This document shows positions 1-6,894 of a stretch of 6,894 bases of DNA, one piece after another (position 1 is the first letter of the stretch; every line of letters starts with the position of its first letter). Position numbers and translations under genes: made by a program. The stretch spans positions 1 through 6,894 of the forward strand of contig WRKB01000251.1 of the NCBI GenBank assembly GCA_009778295.1, read 5' to 3'. Source of the DNA: Betaproteobacteria bacterium (lineage in GTDB: Bacteria; Desulfobacterota; Desulfovibrionia; Desulfovibrionales; Desulfovibrionaceae). Under the pieces are notes generated by a model that was not told where the DNA came from, made no database searches, and was given only the letters and a program-made list of their open reading frames with translations.

Positions 1-2
1 AA

Positions 3-2762
3 ATTGACGACGTTGACAATATTATACGACATTGCCTGGGCATACTGGCCCGCCCCCTGGACATGGCTCTTGCATCTCTTTGGCAAAACCGCATCATTGA
101 CGGTAAGCACTATTGCGCCCCCTTGTATGTATGGTTAGACGGCGAACAGCAGCAAAACAGGATATGCCGGAAGGTGCTCTCCTACAGTGGACAACTCCCG
201 GAATGGCAAGAGGAAACGCTGTCATCAGGGGGCTGTGTCAGCGTTCTGACGAGCGATATGTCTCCCGAGTTGCAAGCGATGTTGTCCGAGCTGAACATAT
301 TGTCCCTTTTCCTGGTGCCGGTGTTTTTGCAGAATCAATTCTGGGGCGTGGTCGTTTATGGCAATTGCCGTCGGGAACGGACAGTTTCCGAAAACGAACA
401 AGCGTTTCTGTGTTCCGGCGGGCGGATGATCTCCAACACGTTGCTGCGCCATGAAATAACGCAGAATCTTCATGCCTCCGCCGCCAAGTTGAATGCTGTG
501 GTCGCCAACTATTCCGGCATCATATGGAGCGTGGATCAAGACGAGGTGATTACGCTGTACGACGGTTTGTATCTCGATAAGCTGGGGAAAAAATCGTCGC
601 TTATAGAGGGACAAAAAATTGGCGACTACCTGGACGAGAGGGCGCATACCGTGACCCTCGCAAACATACGTAAGACCTTTACTGAAGGTGCGCAGGATTG
701 GGTTTCCGAGATTAACGGCAGGAAGTACCATGTGCGCAGCACCCCCTTTTTTGACAGCAACGGCAGCATAGCCGGCGTAGTGGGCAGCTTTGACGAACTC
801 ACGGAACTGATCCGGCTTCAGGCGGAACTCGAGGCAGCGCTGGAGGCTGCCCAAGAGGCCAACCGCGCCAAAAGCGACTTTCTGGCCCGCATGAGCCATG
901 AAATGCGCACCCCCCTCAACGCCATTATCGGTCTGTCGGAATTGCTCCTGAGATCCAACTATATGCTCGGGAAGCATTTTTTGAACATTGAAAAGGTGTA
1001 CAATGCCGGCACGTCCCTCCTGGGTCTGGTCAACGACCTTCTGGACATTTCCAAAATAGAAGCGGGGAAGTTTGAACTTGCCCTCGTTGACTACGATATC
1101 CCCAGCCTGCTCAACGGCGCCATTACTCAAAGTATTTTGCACATAGGTGAAAAACCCGTTCAGTTTACGCTTAATATTGATGAGCATCTGCCCGCGCGTC
1201 TGTACGGTGACGAACTGAGAGTCAAGCAGATCCTCAACAATCTTTTATCCAATGCGTTCAAATATACTAGGGAAGGGATGGTGGAACTGACCGTGCGTTG
1301 CATCCGGGAAGGCGACACAGTTTGGATGACCGCCAAGGTTCAGGACTCCGGCATTGGCATCCGTTCGGAAGATATAGACAATTTATTTTCCGACTATGCC
1401 AAGATGGACACAGAATTCAATCGCTATATAGAGGGAACCGGCCTTGGGCTTCCCATCACCAAAAGGCTTGTCGATATGATGGGCGGCTCTGTCGTTGTGG
1501 AAAGTGAATACGGAAAGGGCAGCGTTTTTACGGTGACACTCCCGCAGAAGGTCGTCACCGATACTGTAATTAGCCGGGATACGGTAAAAAATTTGAAAAA
1601 ATTCCGTTATTTCGATCAGAAGCGCCGTCAGGCTTTACATCTGCAACGGATCAGACTGCCCTATGCGCGGGTGCTGGTAGTCGATGACATGCCTACCAAT
1701 CTTACCGTGATCAAGGAAATGCTCAAACTTTACGGCATGCGCGTTGACTGCGTGACGAGCGGACAGCAGGCCATCGACGCCATTCGCATTGAAAAATTTC
1801 GGTACCACGCCGTGTTTATGGATCATATGATGCCCGATATGGACGGGATAGAAGCTGCCAGGATTATCCGGGAAGAAATAGGAAACGAATACGCCAGGAC
1901 CGTGCCCATAATAGCCATTACGGCCAATGCAATCATGGGGAACGAGGCCATGTTTCTAAGCAAGGGTTTCCAGGCTTTTTTGTCCAAGCCCATTGACATA
2001 AGCTGTCTTGATGCCGTGATTAAGGCATGGGTGCAGAACAAGGAGCTGGAAAAGACGCTCGCCTCCCAACACATCCGCGTGAATGGACGACTGATGCTGG
2101 ATATGCGCAGTGGGCAGAAAAGGCGCGTCGCTTCAGAGAGAAGAATGGGGATTGTCCAGCAACTGCCCGACAACCAAGAAATCGCCGGATTCCATATGGA
2201 ACAAATGCTCAAGCGCGTTGGCGGCGACGAGAAAGTCTGCCTGCACATCCTGCGCTCTTTCGCCACGAACACCCGGCCTCTTCTTGAGGCGGTTAAAGGA
2301 GTGAAAAAGGATACCCTGGCCGAATACATCATTACTGTTCACGGGATAAAGGGAGCCAGCCGGGGTATTTGTGCGGACGTGGTGGCCGCGCGGGCGGAGT
2401 CGTTGGAAAAGGCGGCCAAGCATGGGGATTTCAACTTTGTGAGCGCCAACAATCCGGCGTTTCTTGAAGCTGCCTGGCAACTTGTCAGAGGTATTGAGGA
2501 CATGCTTGCCAAACTGGCTGCGGAAAGCTACAGGCCTAAAAAGAACAAGCCGGACAAGAAGGTGCTGTCAAAGCTCCTGGCCGCCTGCGAACATTATGAC
2601 ATGGATGAGGTGGAGGCGGCCATGTCGGAGCTTGAAGGCTATGAATACAAATCCGGCGGCAAGTTCGTGGCGTGGCTGAGAACGAGCGTGGATCAGATGC
2701 ATTTCACACAGATTAAGGAAAAGCTTTTGGCGAGCGCCAAAAAGTCAGGGTTAGTGGAATGA
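3..2762 (+). CDS. Hybrid sensor histidine kinase, GAF-PAS-HisKA-HATPase-REC-HPt (5' partial)
   Basis: Sensor kinase that should autophosphorylate on His and pass phosphate through its own receiver and HPt domains. The frame is open from base 3, and the residues before the first ATG (63) continue a GAF-like fold. That ATG also has no ribosome binding site, so the true start lies outside the window. Counting from the ATG at 63: GAF-like about 1-130; PAS about 138-248; coiled-coil linker about 250-272; HisKA with [10 protein letters not shown], phospho-His 279; HATPase with N box (N397), G1 DSGIGI 428-433 and G2 GTGLGL 458-463; receiver about 535-655 with D541/D542, phospho-Asp 587, T620 and K642; HPt about 710-820 with HGIKGAS, His 760. 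Residues about 825-899 form a tail I cannot assign. All catalytic residues are present. No membrane segment is visible, so the visible part looks cytoplasmic. The ligand is unknown. It overlaps the HD-GYP regulator gene by 4 bases. Confidence 0.93.
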   Translation: MDDVDNIIRHCLGILARPLDMALASLWQNRIIDGKHYCAPLYVWLDGEQQQNRICRKVLSYSGQLPEWQEETLSSGGCVSVLTSDMSPELQAMLSELNILSLFLVPVFLQNQFWGVVVYGNCRRERTVSENEQAFLCSGGRMISNTLLRHEITQNLHASAAKLNAVVANYSGIIWSVDQDEVITLYDGLYLDKLGKKSSLIEGQKIGDYLDERAHTVTLANIRKTFTEGAQDWVSEINGRKYHVRSTPFFDSNGSIAGVVGSFDELTELIRLQAELEAALEAAQEANRAKSDFLARMSHEMRTPLNAIIGLSELLLRSNYMLGKHFLNIEKVYNAGTSLLGLVNDLLDISKIEAGKFELALVDYDIPSLLNGAITQSILHIGEKPVQFTLNIDEHLPARLYGDELRVKQILNNLLSNAFKYTREGMVELTVRCIREGDTVWMTAKVQDSGIGIRSEDIDNLFSDYAKMDTEFNRYIEGTGLGLPITKRLVDMMGGSVVVESEYGKGSVFTVTLPQKVVTDTVISRDTVKNLKKFRYFDQKRRQALHLQRIRLPYARVLVVDDMPTNLTVIKEMLKLYGMRVDCVTSGQQAIDAIRIEKFRYHAVFMDHMMPDMDGIEAARIIREEIGNEYARTVPIIAITANAIMGNEAMFLSKGFQAFLSKPIDISCLDAVIKAWVQNKELEKTLASQHIRVNGRLMLDMRSGQKRRVASERRMGIVQQLPDNQEIAGFHMEQMLKRVGGDEKVCLHILRSFATNTRPLLEAVKGVKKDTLAEYIITVHGIKGASRGICADVVAARAESLEKAAKHGDFNFVSANNPAFLEAAWQLVRGIEDMLAKLAAESYRPKKNKPDKKVLSKLLAACEHYDMDEVEAAMSELEGYEYKSGGKFVAWLRTSVDQMHFTQIKEKLLASAKKSGLVE

Positions 2763-3859
2763 AAAACAGCCGCTATAACATCATGTTGGTCGATGATGAC
2801 AAGGCGACCATGTCCATGGGCAGAAATATGCTCAAGACATTCTATAAGGTCTATCCAGTGCCGTCTGCCGTAAAGTTTTTTGAAATCATTGAGACTATCC
2901 TTCCCGACCTTGTTTTGTTGGACATCAACATGCCGGAGATGAATGGCTACGAGACCATCAAAAAGTTCAAGGCCGACCAGCGCTTCATGGATATCCCGGT
3001 TATTTTCCTCACGGTGAACACCGATGAAGACAGCGAGTTGGAGGGTTTGAACTTGGGTGCGGTGGATTACATAACCAAGCCACTCTCCGGGCCGTTGCTT
3101 CTTAAGCGCATTGCCACCCAACTTTCTTTTGTGGAGAAGAACAGGGAGTTGCTCAACGCCCAGGCGACTCTCAAAACGTATACAAATAACCTGGAAGAAA
3201 TGGTGCGCGGAAAAACCAAAGAAGTAACCATGCTTCAACATGCTGTGCTCACCACTGTGGCTGATCTTGTAGAATTCCGCGACAAGCATACGGGCGGGCA
3301 TATCGCCCGCACCCAGCATTATTTGAAAGCCCTGACGGATGAACTTATCCGGCAAGGCATATATACGGATGAATTCGCCGCATGGGATATGGATTCTTTT
3401 CTGTCTTCAGCGCTGCTCCATGACGTGGGCAAAATCGGCATCAGCGATCTTATTTTAAACAAGCCCGGCAAGCTCACCCCGAGTGAATTTGAGATTATGA
3501 AAACGCATGTGGCGGTGGGAGTGCAAGCCATAGAAAAAATATTGCTCCATACAGAGAATCATATTTTTTTACACCACGCGCTGTTAACTACTGGATCTCA
3601 CCACGAAAAATGGGACGGTAGCGGCTATCCCATGGGGCTCAAGGGTAAAAATATCCCCTTGGAAGGGCGGCTGATGGCGCTCGCGGATGTGTATGACGCG
3701 CTGATTTCTACTCGTCCGTATAAGAAGAAGTTTACCCGCATAAAGGCTCGCAAAATTATCGAAGAGGGAGCGGGGACGCATTTTGACCCTATTCTGGTGG
3801 ATGTGTTCCGGAAGGTCGAAGACACATTCGCGAGGGCGGTGCAGACGATACAGGGTTGA
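2759..3859 (+). CDS. Response regulator with HD-GYP phosphodiesterase domain
   Basis: Two-domain response regulator of 366 residues, of the kind that hydrolyses cyclic di-GMP when its receiver is phosphorylated. Receiver 1-125: acidic pair D12/D13, phospho-Asp 55 in [12 protein letters not shown]85, K107 in TKP. A helical linker (about 125-160, coiled-coil-like) leads to the HD-GYP domain, about 160-360. The HD-GYP signature is complete: HDVGKIG at 221-227, H250, [11 protein letters not shown] at 281-291 and D310 in ALADVYDAL, so an active metal enzyme is expected. Residue 177, where many family members carry a Glu metal ligand, is His (HTGGH 177-181). Its start overlaps the kinase stop (ATGA), with AGGG 8 bases upstream, so the two are probably translated together and the kinase is the likely phosphodonor. 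Some HD-GYP proteins act on cGAMP or are inactive binders, so c-di-GMP is inferred from the family. Confidence 0.94.
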   Translation: MKNSRYNIMLVDDDKATMSMGRNMLKTFYKVYPVPSAVKFFEIIETILPDLVLLDINMPEMNGYETIKKFKADQRFMDIPVIFLTVNTDEDSELEGLNLGAVDYITKPLSGPLLLKRIATQLSFVEKNRELLNAQATLKTYTNNLEEMVRGKTKEVTMLQHAVLTTVADLVEFRDKHTGGHIARTQHYLKALTDELIRQGIYTDEFAAWDMDSFLSSALLHDVGKIGISDLILNKPGKLTPSEFEIMKTHVAVGVQAIEKILLHTENHIFLHHALLTTGSHHEKWDGSGYPMGLKGKNIPLEGRLMALADVYDALISTRPYKKKFTRIKARKIIEEGAGTHFDPILVDVFRKVEDTFARAVQTIQG

Positions 3860-3926
3860 CCTCAGCACTATTTTCAAAAATTCTCTGCATTCCGGATAAA
3901 TGGCCGGCTCCGCTTTCAGGAAGTTT

Positions 3927-3966
3927 GAAGTCATTTCATAAGTTATTATGGAATGGCTTCTGTTTT
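3927..3966 (+). terminator. Probable rho-independent terminator of the kinase/HD-GYP operon
   Basis: Bases 3927-3939 (GAAGTCATTTCAT) pair with 3948-3960 (ATGGAATGGCTTC) to give a 13-bp stem with an 8-base loop, followed by TGTTTT. As + strand RNA the stem is unbroken, because two positions are G-U wobbles. As - strand RNA the same two positions become A-C mismatches, and no U run follows. The structure therefore points to termination of the rightward operon. The stem is AT-rich and the U tract is short, so strength is uncertain. It lies in the 202-base convergent intergenic region 3860-4061, where I saw nothing else: no further gene, tRNA or clear terminator for the leftward operon. Confidence 0.6.
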
Positions 3967-4061
3967 CGAGGTCATTATTGATGCCGCCAAATCGATTGGG
4001 AGCGGAAGCTATGAGAAATGCAAGTTCCAGATGTGTTTTTTGCCGGTGGTGTCTTCGGTGT

Positions 4062-4301
4062 TCATAGTTCACGCCGTCCAAGACTGTTGCGGATGATGTC
4101 GACGTCCTCCCGCCGGGAATGCAGTTCCAACTCAGCGTGGCCGCCAAAACAGCGTAGCGCGCCGTCATGCAGTTCCACATAGCCTGCGGAAATCGCTTTT
4201 GTATAGGGAAGCTGTTCGCGCATGTCGAGATGATCCACACGGCGGGGAAAGATGAAGACAACGGCTTGGCCTGAAAAATCTTCCATAATAAGGTATTTCA
4301 T
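4062..4301 (-). CDS. Small conserved-looking protein of unknown function (79 aa)
   Basis: I do not recognise a named family. The 79-residue product begins MKYLIMEDFSGQ and is rich in charged and aromatic residues. It has alternating hydrophobic stretches (VVFIFP, ISAGYVEL) that suggest a small beta-rich soluble fold. It has no signal peptide, membrane segment or obvious catalytic motif; its one Cys (51) is followed by FGG. The frame is open further upstream to 4349, but I chose the ATG at 4301. It forms an ATGA overlap with the mltG stop, a purine-rich AAAGAGA lies 8 bases upstream, and the longer version would sit inside mltG. It is the last gene of the leftward trpS-ruvX-mltG cluster, so it is probably co-expressed and translationally coupled to mltG. 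I have an unverified impression of similar small hypotheticals in Desulfovibrio genomes. Function is unknown; a cell-envelope link would be guilt by association only. Confidence 0.75.
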   Translation of the reverse strand: MKYLIMEDFSGQAVVFIFPRRVDHLDMREQLPYTKAISAGYVELHDGALRCFGGHAELELHSRREDVDIIRNSLGRREL

Positions 4302-5356
4302 GGTGTGTTCTCTTTCTGGCGTTGTTGTTCCCGTTGTATTTGCACCCATTGGCGCACGGCGCGGTTATGATCATTGAGCTTGGTGCTGAAGACGTGTCCT
4401 CCGTCGCCCTTGGCGACGAAATACAGGTAAGCGTGTTCTTCCGGCGCAACTGCTGCTTTTAGCGCTGAAAGGCCCGGTGAACAAATGGGGCCGGGCGGCA
4501 AGCCCGGGATTTTATAGGTATTGTAGAGATTGTTCGGATCTTCCAGGTGGACGCGTCGCAGGTTGCCGTCAAATTTTGGGCCGAGGCCATAGATGACAGT
4601 GGGATCGGCTTGCAGGGGCATATTGATGCTCAGTCGTTTGGCATATACTCCGGCAATGCGGGGAAGTTCCTCGGAAACAGCGCTTTCTTTCTCCACGATT
4701 GAGGCTAAAATGACGAGTTTCCGCAGTTCCCGCGCGTTTGGGGTTTTGCCATCCGGCCATATCCGGGCGGTTTTTTGCCAAAAGGTATCCACTAGGCGTC
4801 CGGCCACCGCGCGGGCGGCAGCGAGATCAGGGTTTTCCGGTTTCTTCAGCAGGTAGGTGTCCGGATAGAGAAAACCTTCGGCATTGTAGAAGGGGATGCC
4901 GTAATGCCTGAGAAATTCCGGGTCAAAGATGACGGCACGGAAATCGTCAGTATGTGCAAAACCGGCTTGTTCCAGAACCCGCGCCACTTCCCACCAGGTA
5001 AGCCCTTCGCGCAAAGTAACGCGGTAGAGCATGGGCTGCCCGTTGACAAGCTGATCCAGGATGTGTTCCGGCAGCCAGCCGCTGTGCAGTTGAAAACGGC
5101 CGCTTTGCAGGCGTGAATCCCATTTTTTATACCGGGCGAGCAGAACGAGTTTTTTGGCATCGGTGACAAGCCCCTTCTTTTCAAGCTGTTCAGCGATTTT
5201 TCCGAAACTTGTCCCGGATTCCACGTCAAAGAGTTGTTCTTCACCGGGAGTTGCAGGCGGTGTATGTAGAAAACGCCAAGCATCATAGCCCACGAAGGCA
5301 CACGCGCATAGCGCGAGAAAGATACCGAGAAAAAACAGGCGGATAAAGGTGTTCAT
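4298..5356 (-). CDS. mltG: Endolytic murein transglycosylase MltG
   Basis: Inner-membrane lytic transglycosylase of the YceG/MltG family, which cleaves nascent peptidoglycan strands and is thought to set glycan chain length. The 352-residue product, usual for the family, has a single N-terminal membrane anchor at about 4-24. A LysM-like region follows (about 42-105), then the catalytic domain (about 110-345). Diagnostic segments are EGLTWWEVA 117-125, EGFLYPDTY 160-168, ILASIVEKES 216-225 with the conserved acidic pair E222/E224, LQADPTVIYG 248-257, YNTYKIPGLPPGPI 278-291 and YLYFVAKGDGGHVFS 310-324. One Glu of VEKE should correspond to the catalytic residue of the E. coli enzyme. The ATG at 5356 gives a sensible anchor; an in-frame TAG lies just upstream, and the ribosome binding site is weak (GGGT). 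It starts 39 bases after ruvX, and its stop overlaps the next small gene. Confidence 0.96.
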   Translation of the reverse strand: MNTFIRLFFLGIFLALCACAFVGYDAWRFLHTPPATPGEEQLFDVESGTSFGKIAEQLEKKGLVTDAKKLVLLARYKKWDSRLQSGRFQLHSGWLPEHILDQLVNGQPMLYRVTLREGLTWWEVARVLEQAGFAHTDDFRAVIFDPEFLRHYGIPFYNAEGFLYPDTYLLKKPENPDLAAARAVAGRLVDTFWQKTARIWPDGKTPNARELRKLVILASIVEKESAVSEELPRIAGVYAKRLSINMPLQADPTVIYGLGPKFDGNLRRVHLEDPNNLYNTYKIPGLPPGPICSPGLSALKAAVAPEEHAYLYFVAKGDGGHVFSTKLNDHNRAVRQWVQIQREQQRQKENTP

Positions 5357-5395
5357 GTGGATACCCAGGTGCTTGGGCTAGGTGCGCAAACACGT

Positions 5396-5830
5396 TTACG
5401 CCGGTTGCCGCCGTGATTCCGGTTCGCTGAGAAAAGATTCCAGAATGCGCACCGCCGCCTGCTGATCAAGGTCCCCGTCCGCGGGCTTGTGCCCTGTTTC
5501 GAGGAATTGCCTGCGCGCCTCGTGCGTGCTCAGCAATTCTTCCATGTAATACACTGGCTGATGTACACGGCGCTTGAGGCTCCGGACGAAGTTGCGCACC
5601 TGTCTGGTACTCAGGCTTTCGCCCCCATCATCCAGCAGCGGCAAGCCGACTACAATCGCTTGGGGGGCTTCCGCAGCGATCAGGACACACAATTTTTCCA
5701 TAAAGGCGTGGCGCGTATCTTTGCGCAGCACGCAACAGGGAAAGGCCATGCGTCCGCCCGTGTCCGTGATCGCAATACCTGTGCGCGCCTGCCCGTAATC
5801 AATGCCGAGAACTTTCATCCCCGCTGCCAT
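5396..5830 (-). CDS. ruvX: RuvX/YqgF family nuclease (Holliday junction resolvase-like)
   Basis: RNase H-fold protein of the YqgF/RuvX family, linked in other bacteria to 16S rRNA 5'-end processing and to Holliday-junction resolution. I chose the ATG at 5830, giving 144 residues (usual family size). GGGAG lies 4 bases upstream and the ATG overlaps the trpS stop (TAATG). A longer open frame to 6016 would run inside trpS and has no family sequence. An alternative ATG at 5818 (MKVLGIDYG) is possible but has poorer spacing. Motifs: GIDYGQARTGIA at 9-20 with D11; IVVGLPL 59-65 followed by a Gly/Ser/Arg segment; EELLSTHEAR 97-106, where the family usually has DERLST; and DQQAAVRIL with D122. The acidic residues D11, E98 and D122 match the expected active site. 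Position 99 is Leu instead of the common Arg. Confidence 0.93.
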   Translation of the reverse strand: MAAGMKVLGIDYGQARTGIAITDTGGRMAFPCCVLRKDTRHAFMEKLCVLIAAEAPQAIVVGLPLLDDGGESLSTRQVRNFVRSLKRRVHQPVYYMEELLSTHEARRQFLETGHKPADGDLDQQAAVRILESFLSEPESRRQPA

Positions 5831-6819
5831 TATACTCCCATGCGGCGGCGCACTTCGGTCATGGTGGATTCCGCGAACGCGCGGGCTTTGGTATTTCCTT
5901 CGCGCAACACCTCCTGTACCAGGTCCGGATTGGAGTCCAGCACGGCCCGGCGGGTTCTGAGCGGTTCCAGAAAAGCGACAAGTTTTTCCATAAAAAAACG
6001 TTTGCAGTCCACGCAACCGAGCGTACTCGAGGTGCAGCCCAGGCGAATTTCCACCTGTCTTTCCTCATCGGAAAGAAGCTGATGGTAGGGGAAAAGATTA
6101 CAGCTGTCCGGATTTCCCGGGTCGCTTTTGCGCAGGCGGTTTTTATCGGTGAACATGCCGCGTATTTTGGGTGCGATGTTTTCGTCGCTGTCGTTGAGGG
6201 AGATCGCGTTGCCGTAACTTTTCGACATCTTGCGTCCGTCCAGTCCGGGGCACTTGGGGGCATGGGTCAGACGGGCTGCCGGTTCTGGGAAAAAGTCGCC
6301 ATAGAGATGGTTGAAACGGCGGGCGATTTCGCGCGTTAGTTCCAGATGCGGCAGTTGGTCCTGTCCTACGGGAACGAAGTCGGGCTGGTACAGGAGGATA
6401 TCCGCAGCCATCAGTACGGGATAACCCAGGAAGCCGAAATTGCCGAGGTCCTTATCTGATATTTCCTGGCGCTGTTCCTTGTAGGTGGGGTTGCGTTCCA
6501 GCCAGGAGATGGGCGTTACCATACCCAGCAGCAAGGTGAGTTCCGCGTGGGCCTTGATTTCGGACTGCTGAAAAATCACGCATTTTTTGGGGTCAAGGCC
6601 TGCGGCGAGCCAATCCTTGACCAGCTCCGCAGAATGGGTATGGATATGTTCCGGTGCGGCATAATCGCTGGTCAGAGCGTGCCAGTCCGCGACAAAATAA
6701 TAGCATGCGTCCTGTTCTTGCATGTTGATCCAATTTTTCAGCACGCCGAAATAATGCCCGATATGCAACGGACCAGTGGGGCGCATGCCGGAAACAGTGC
6801 GTTTGAGGGCATCAGCCAT
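5830..6819 (-). CDS. trpS: Tryptophanyl-tRNA synthetase with four-cysteine (Fe-S type) motif
   Basis: Class Ic aminoacyl-tRNA synthetase that charges tRNA-Trp in the cytoplasm; 329 residues, typical of bacterial TrpRS. The HIGH signature is exact (PTGPLHIGH, 14-22), VGQDQ is at 151-155 and the KMSKS loop is at 197-201 after DGR. SGMRPTG at the N terminus and the tail MTEVRRRMGV are characteristic. Cysteines at 240, 262, 269 and 272 have spacing C-x21-C-x6-C-x2-C. This is nearly the same as the [4Fe-4S] site I recall from Thermotoga maritima TrpRS (C-x22-C-x6-C-x2-C), so this enzyme probably carries a cluster near the anticodon-binding region. The start at 6819 has AAGGAG 6 bases upstream. Its stop overlaps the ruvX start by one base, and a preceding partial gene ends 15 bases upstream of its start. 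No T-box or trp leader is visible in the 75 bases available upstream. Confidence 0.98.
   Translation of the reverse strand: MADALKRTVSGMRPTGPLHIGHYFGVLKNWINMQEQDACYYFVADWHALTSDYAAPEHIHTHSAELVKDWLAAGLDPKKCVIFQQSEIKAHAELTLLLGMVTPISWLERNPTYKEQRQEISDKDLGNFGFLGYPVLMAADILLYQPDFVPVGQDQLPHLELTREIARRFNHLYGDFFPEPAARLTHAPKCPGLDGRKMSKSYGNAISLNDSDENIAPKIRGMFTDKNRLRKSDPGNPDSCNLFPYHQLLSDEERQVEIRLGCTSSTLGCVDCKRFFMEKLVAFLEPLRTRRAVLDSNPDLVQEVLREGNTKARAFAESTMTEVRRRMGV
5835..5839 (-). promoter_or_regulatory. Ribosome binding site deciding the ruvX start
   Basis: GGGAG on the - strand, 4 bases before the ATG at 5830 and inside the last codons of trpS. The second in-frame ATG (5818) is 16 bases away and has only a G run touching it, so the first ATG is preferred. 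Confidence 0.55.
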
Positions 6820-6825
6820 GCTAAA

Positions 6826-6831
6826 CTCCTT
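6826..6831 (-). promoter_or_regulatory. Strong ribosome binding site of trpS
   Basis: AAGGAG on the - strand, 6 bases before the trpS ATG. This is the best Shine-Dalgarno match in the window, and it sits in the 15-base gap after the upstream partial gene. Confidence 0.8.
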
Positions 6832-6834
6832 GCA

Positions 6835-6894
6835 TCAGCGAAGTCCAACAAGATTCAGAGCGAATTCTGCGGAACCAAGAACCAGTGGTCCGAG
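6835..6894 (-). CDS. C-terminal end of an upstream hydrophobic protein (3' part only)
   Basis: Reading leftwards from the window edge, one frame gives 19 residues, LGPLVLGSAEFALNLVGLR, then TGA at 6835-6837. The hydrophobic composition looks like the end of a membrane protein, and the stop sits just ahead of the trpS ribosome binding site, as expected for the preceding gene of the same operon. I recall a site-2 protease (M50) gene ahead of trpS in some Desulfovibrio genomes, and this tail would fit, but 19 residues cannot show it. A second frame is also open here and runs to a TAG just before the trpS ATG. Its Arg/Ser/Trp-rich product looks less like protein. The stretch is too short to be sure it is coding. 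Confidence 0.45.
   Translation of the reverse strand, partial: LGPLVLGSAEFALNLVGLR

Noticed and set aside
225..1187. 320-residue open frame on the - strand inside the kinase gene
   Set aside because: It lies wholly antisense to the GAF/PAS/HisKA coding region, whose conserved motifs explain the sequence. Its product shows no recognisable family.
2693..3355. 220-residue open frame on the - strand across the kinase/HD-GYP junction
   Set aside because: Antisense shadow of the receiver domain of the HD-GYP regulator, with no family features or plausible start context.
3564..3570. Run of seven T in the HD-GYP gene as a possible frameshift site
   Set aside because: The reading frame continues intact through it into the conserved [11 protein letters not shown] motif, so no frameshift is needed or indicated.
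3877..3907. CCGG...CCGG inverted repeat in the intergenic region as a terminator for the leftward operon
   Set aside because: The stem is only about 4 bp, and the nearest T run on the - strand is too far from it to make a convincing terminator.
3584..4261. 225-residue open frame on the - strand spanning the intergenic region
   Set aside because: Overlaps both the HD-GYP coding end and the 79-residue gene in another frame. The product has low-complexity, unlikely composition, and the frame is probably chance.
5285..5356. Possible lipoprotein signal in MltG (L-C-A-C around residue 19)
   Set aside because: The match to a lipobox is poor, MltG proteins are normally anchored by one membrane helix, and the hydrophobic stretch fits that role.
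5831..6016. N-terminal extension of ruvX to 206 residues
   Set aside because: The extra 62 residues run inside trpS, are Arg/Gly-rich with no family similarity, and a better start with a ribosome binding site sits at the trpS stop.
1..6894. CRISPR array, insertion sequence, tRNA or other mobile feature
   Set aside because: No repeated spacer pattern, transposase, terminal repeats or cloverleaf was seen. The window is nearly fully accounted for by the listed genes.

Overview
The window looks like chromosomal DNA of a Gram-negative, probably anaerobic bacterium. I favour a Desulfovibrionaceae-type sulfate reducer or a close relative. The basis is the tightly packed trpS - ruvX - mltG cluster and the style of the neighbouring kinase/HD-GYP pair. 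This is a recollection of gene order and family feel, not a search result. All six complete or partial genes other than the signalling pair are housekeeping or unassigned. No mobile element, CRISPR array, tRNA or rRNA was seen.

Left half, + strand (1-3859): a two-gene signalling operon. The first gene is already open at the left edge. It encodes a large hybrid sensor kinase (GAF, PAS, HisKA, HATPase, receiver, HPt, then an unassigned C-terminal tail). Its stop codon overlaps the start of the second gene (ATGA), a response regulator with a receiver domain and a full HD-GYP c-di-GMP phosphodiesterase domain. Together they can encode a complete His-Asp-His-Asp phosphorelay ending in cyclic-dinucleotide breakdown. 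A 202-base convergent intergenic region follows, holding a 13-bp hairpin that fits a terminator for this operon.

Right half, - strand (4062-6894, reading leftwards): the last codons of an unidentified hydrophobic protein, then trpS (tryptophanyl-tRNA synthetase with a probable Fe-S cysteine motif), ruvX/yqgF (Holliday-junction resolvase-like / 16S rRNA maturation nuclease), mltG (endolytic murein transglycosylase), and a 79-residue conserved-looking protein of unknown function. Spacing is 15 bases, a 1-base overlap (TAATG), 36-39 bases, and a 4-base overlap (ATGA). This indicates one co-transcribed, partly translationally coupled operon.

The most interesting points are the four-cysteine motif in TrpRS, the self-contained phosphorelay with an unassigned kinase tail, the His-for-Glu variation at a metal-ligand position of the HD-GYP domain, and the small unknown gene coupled to mltG. 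I do not see a clearly novel multi-gene system here.
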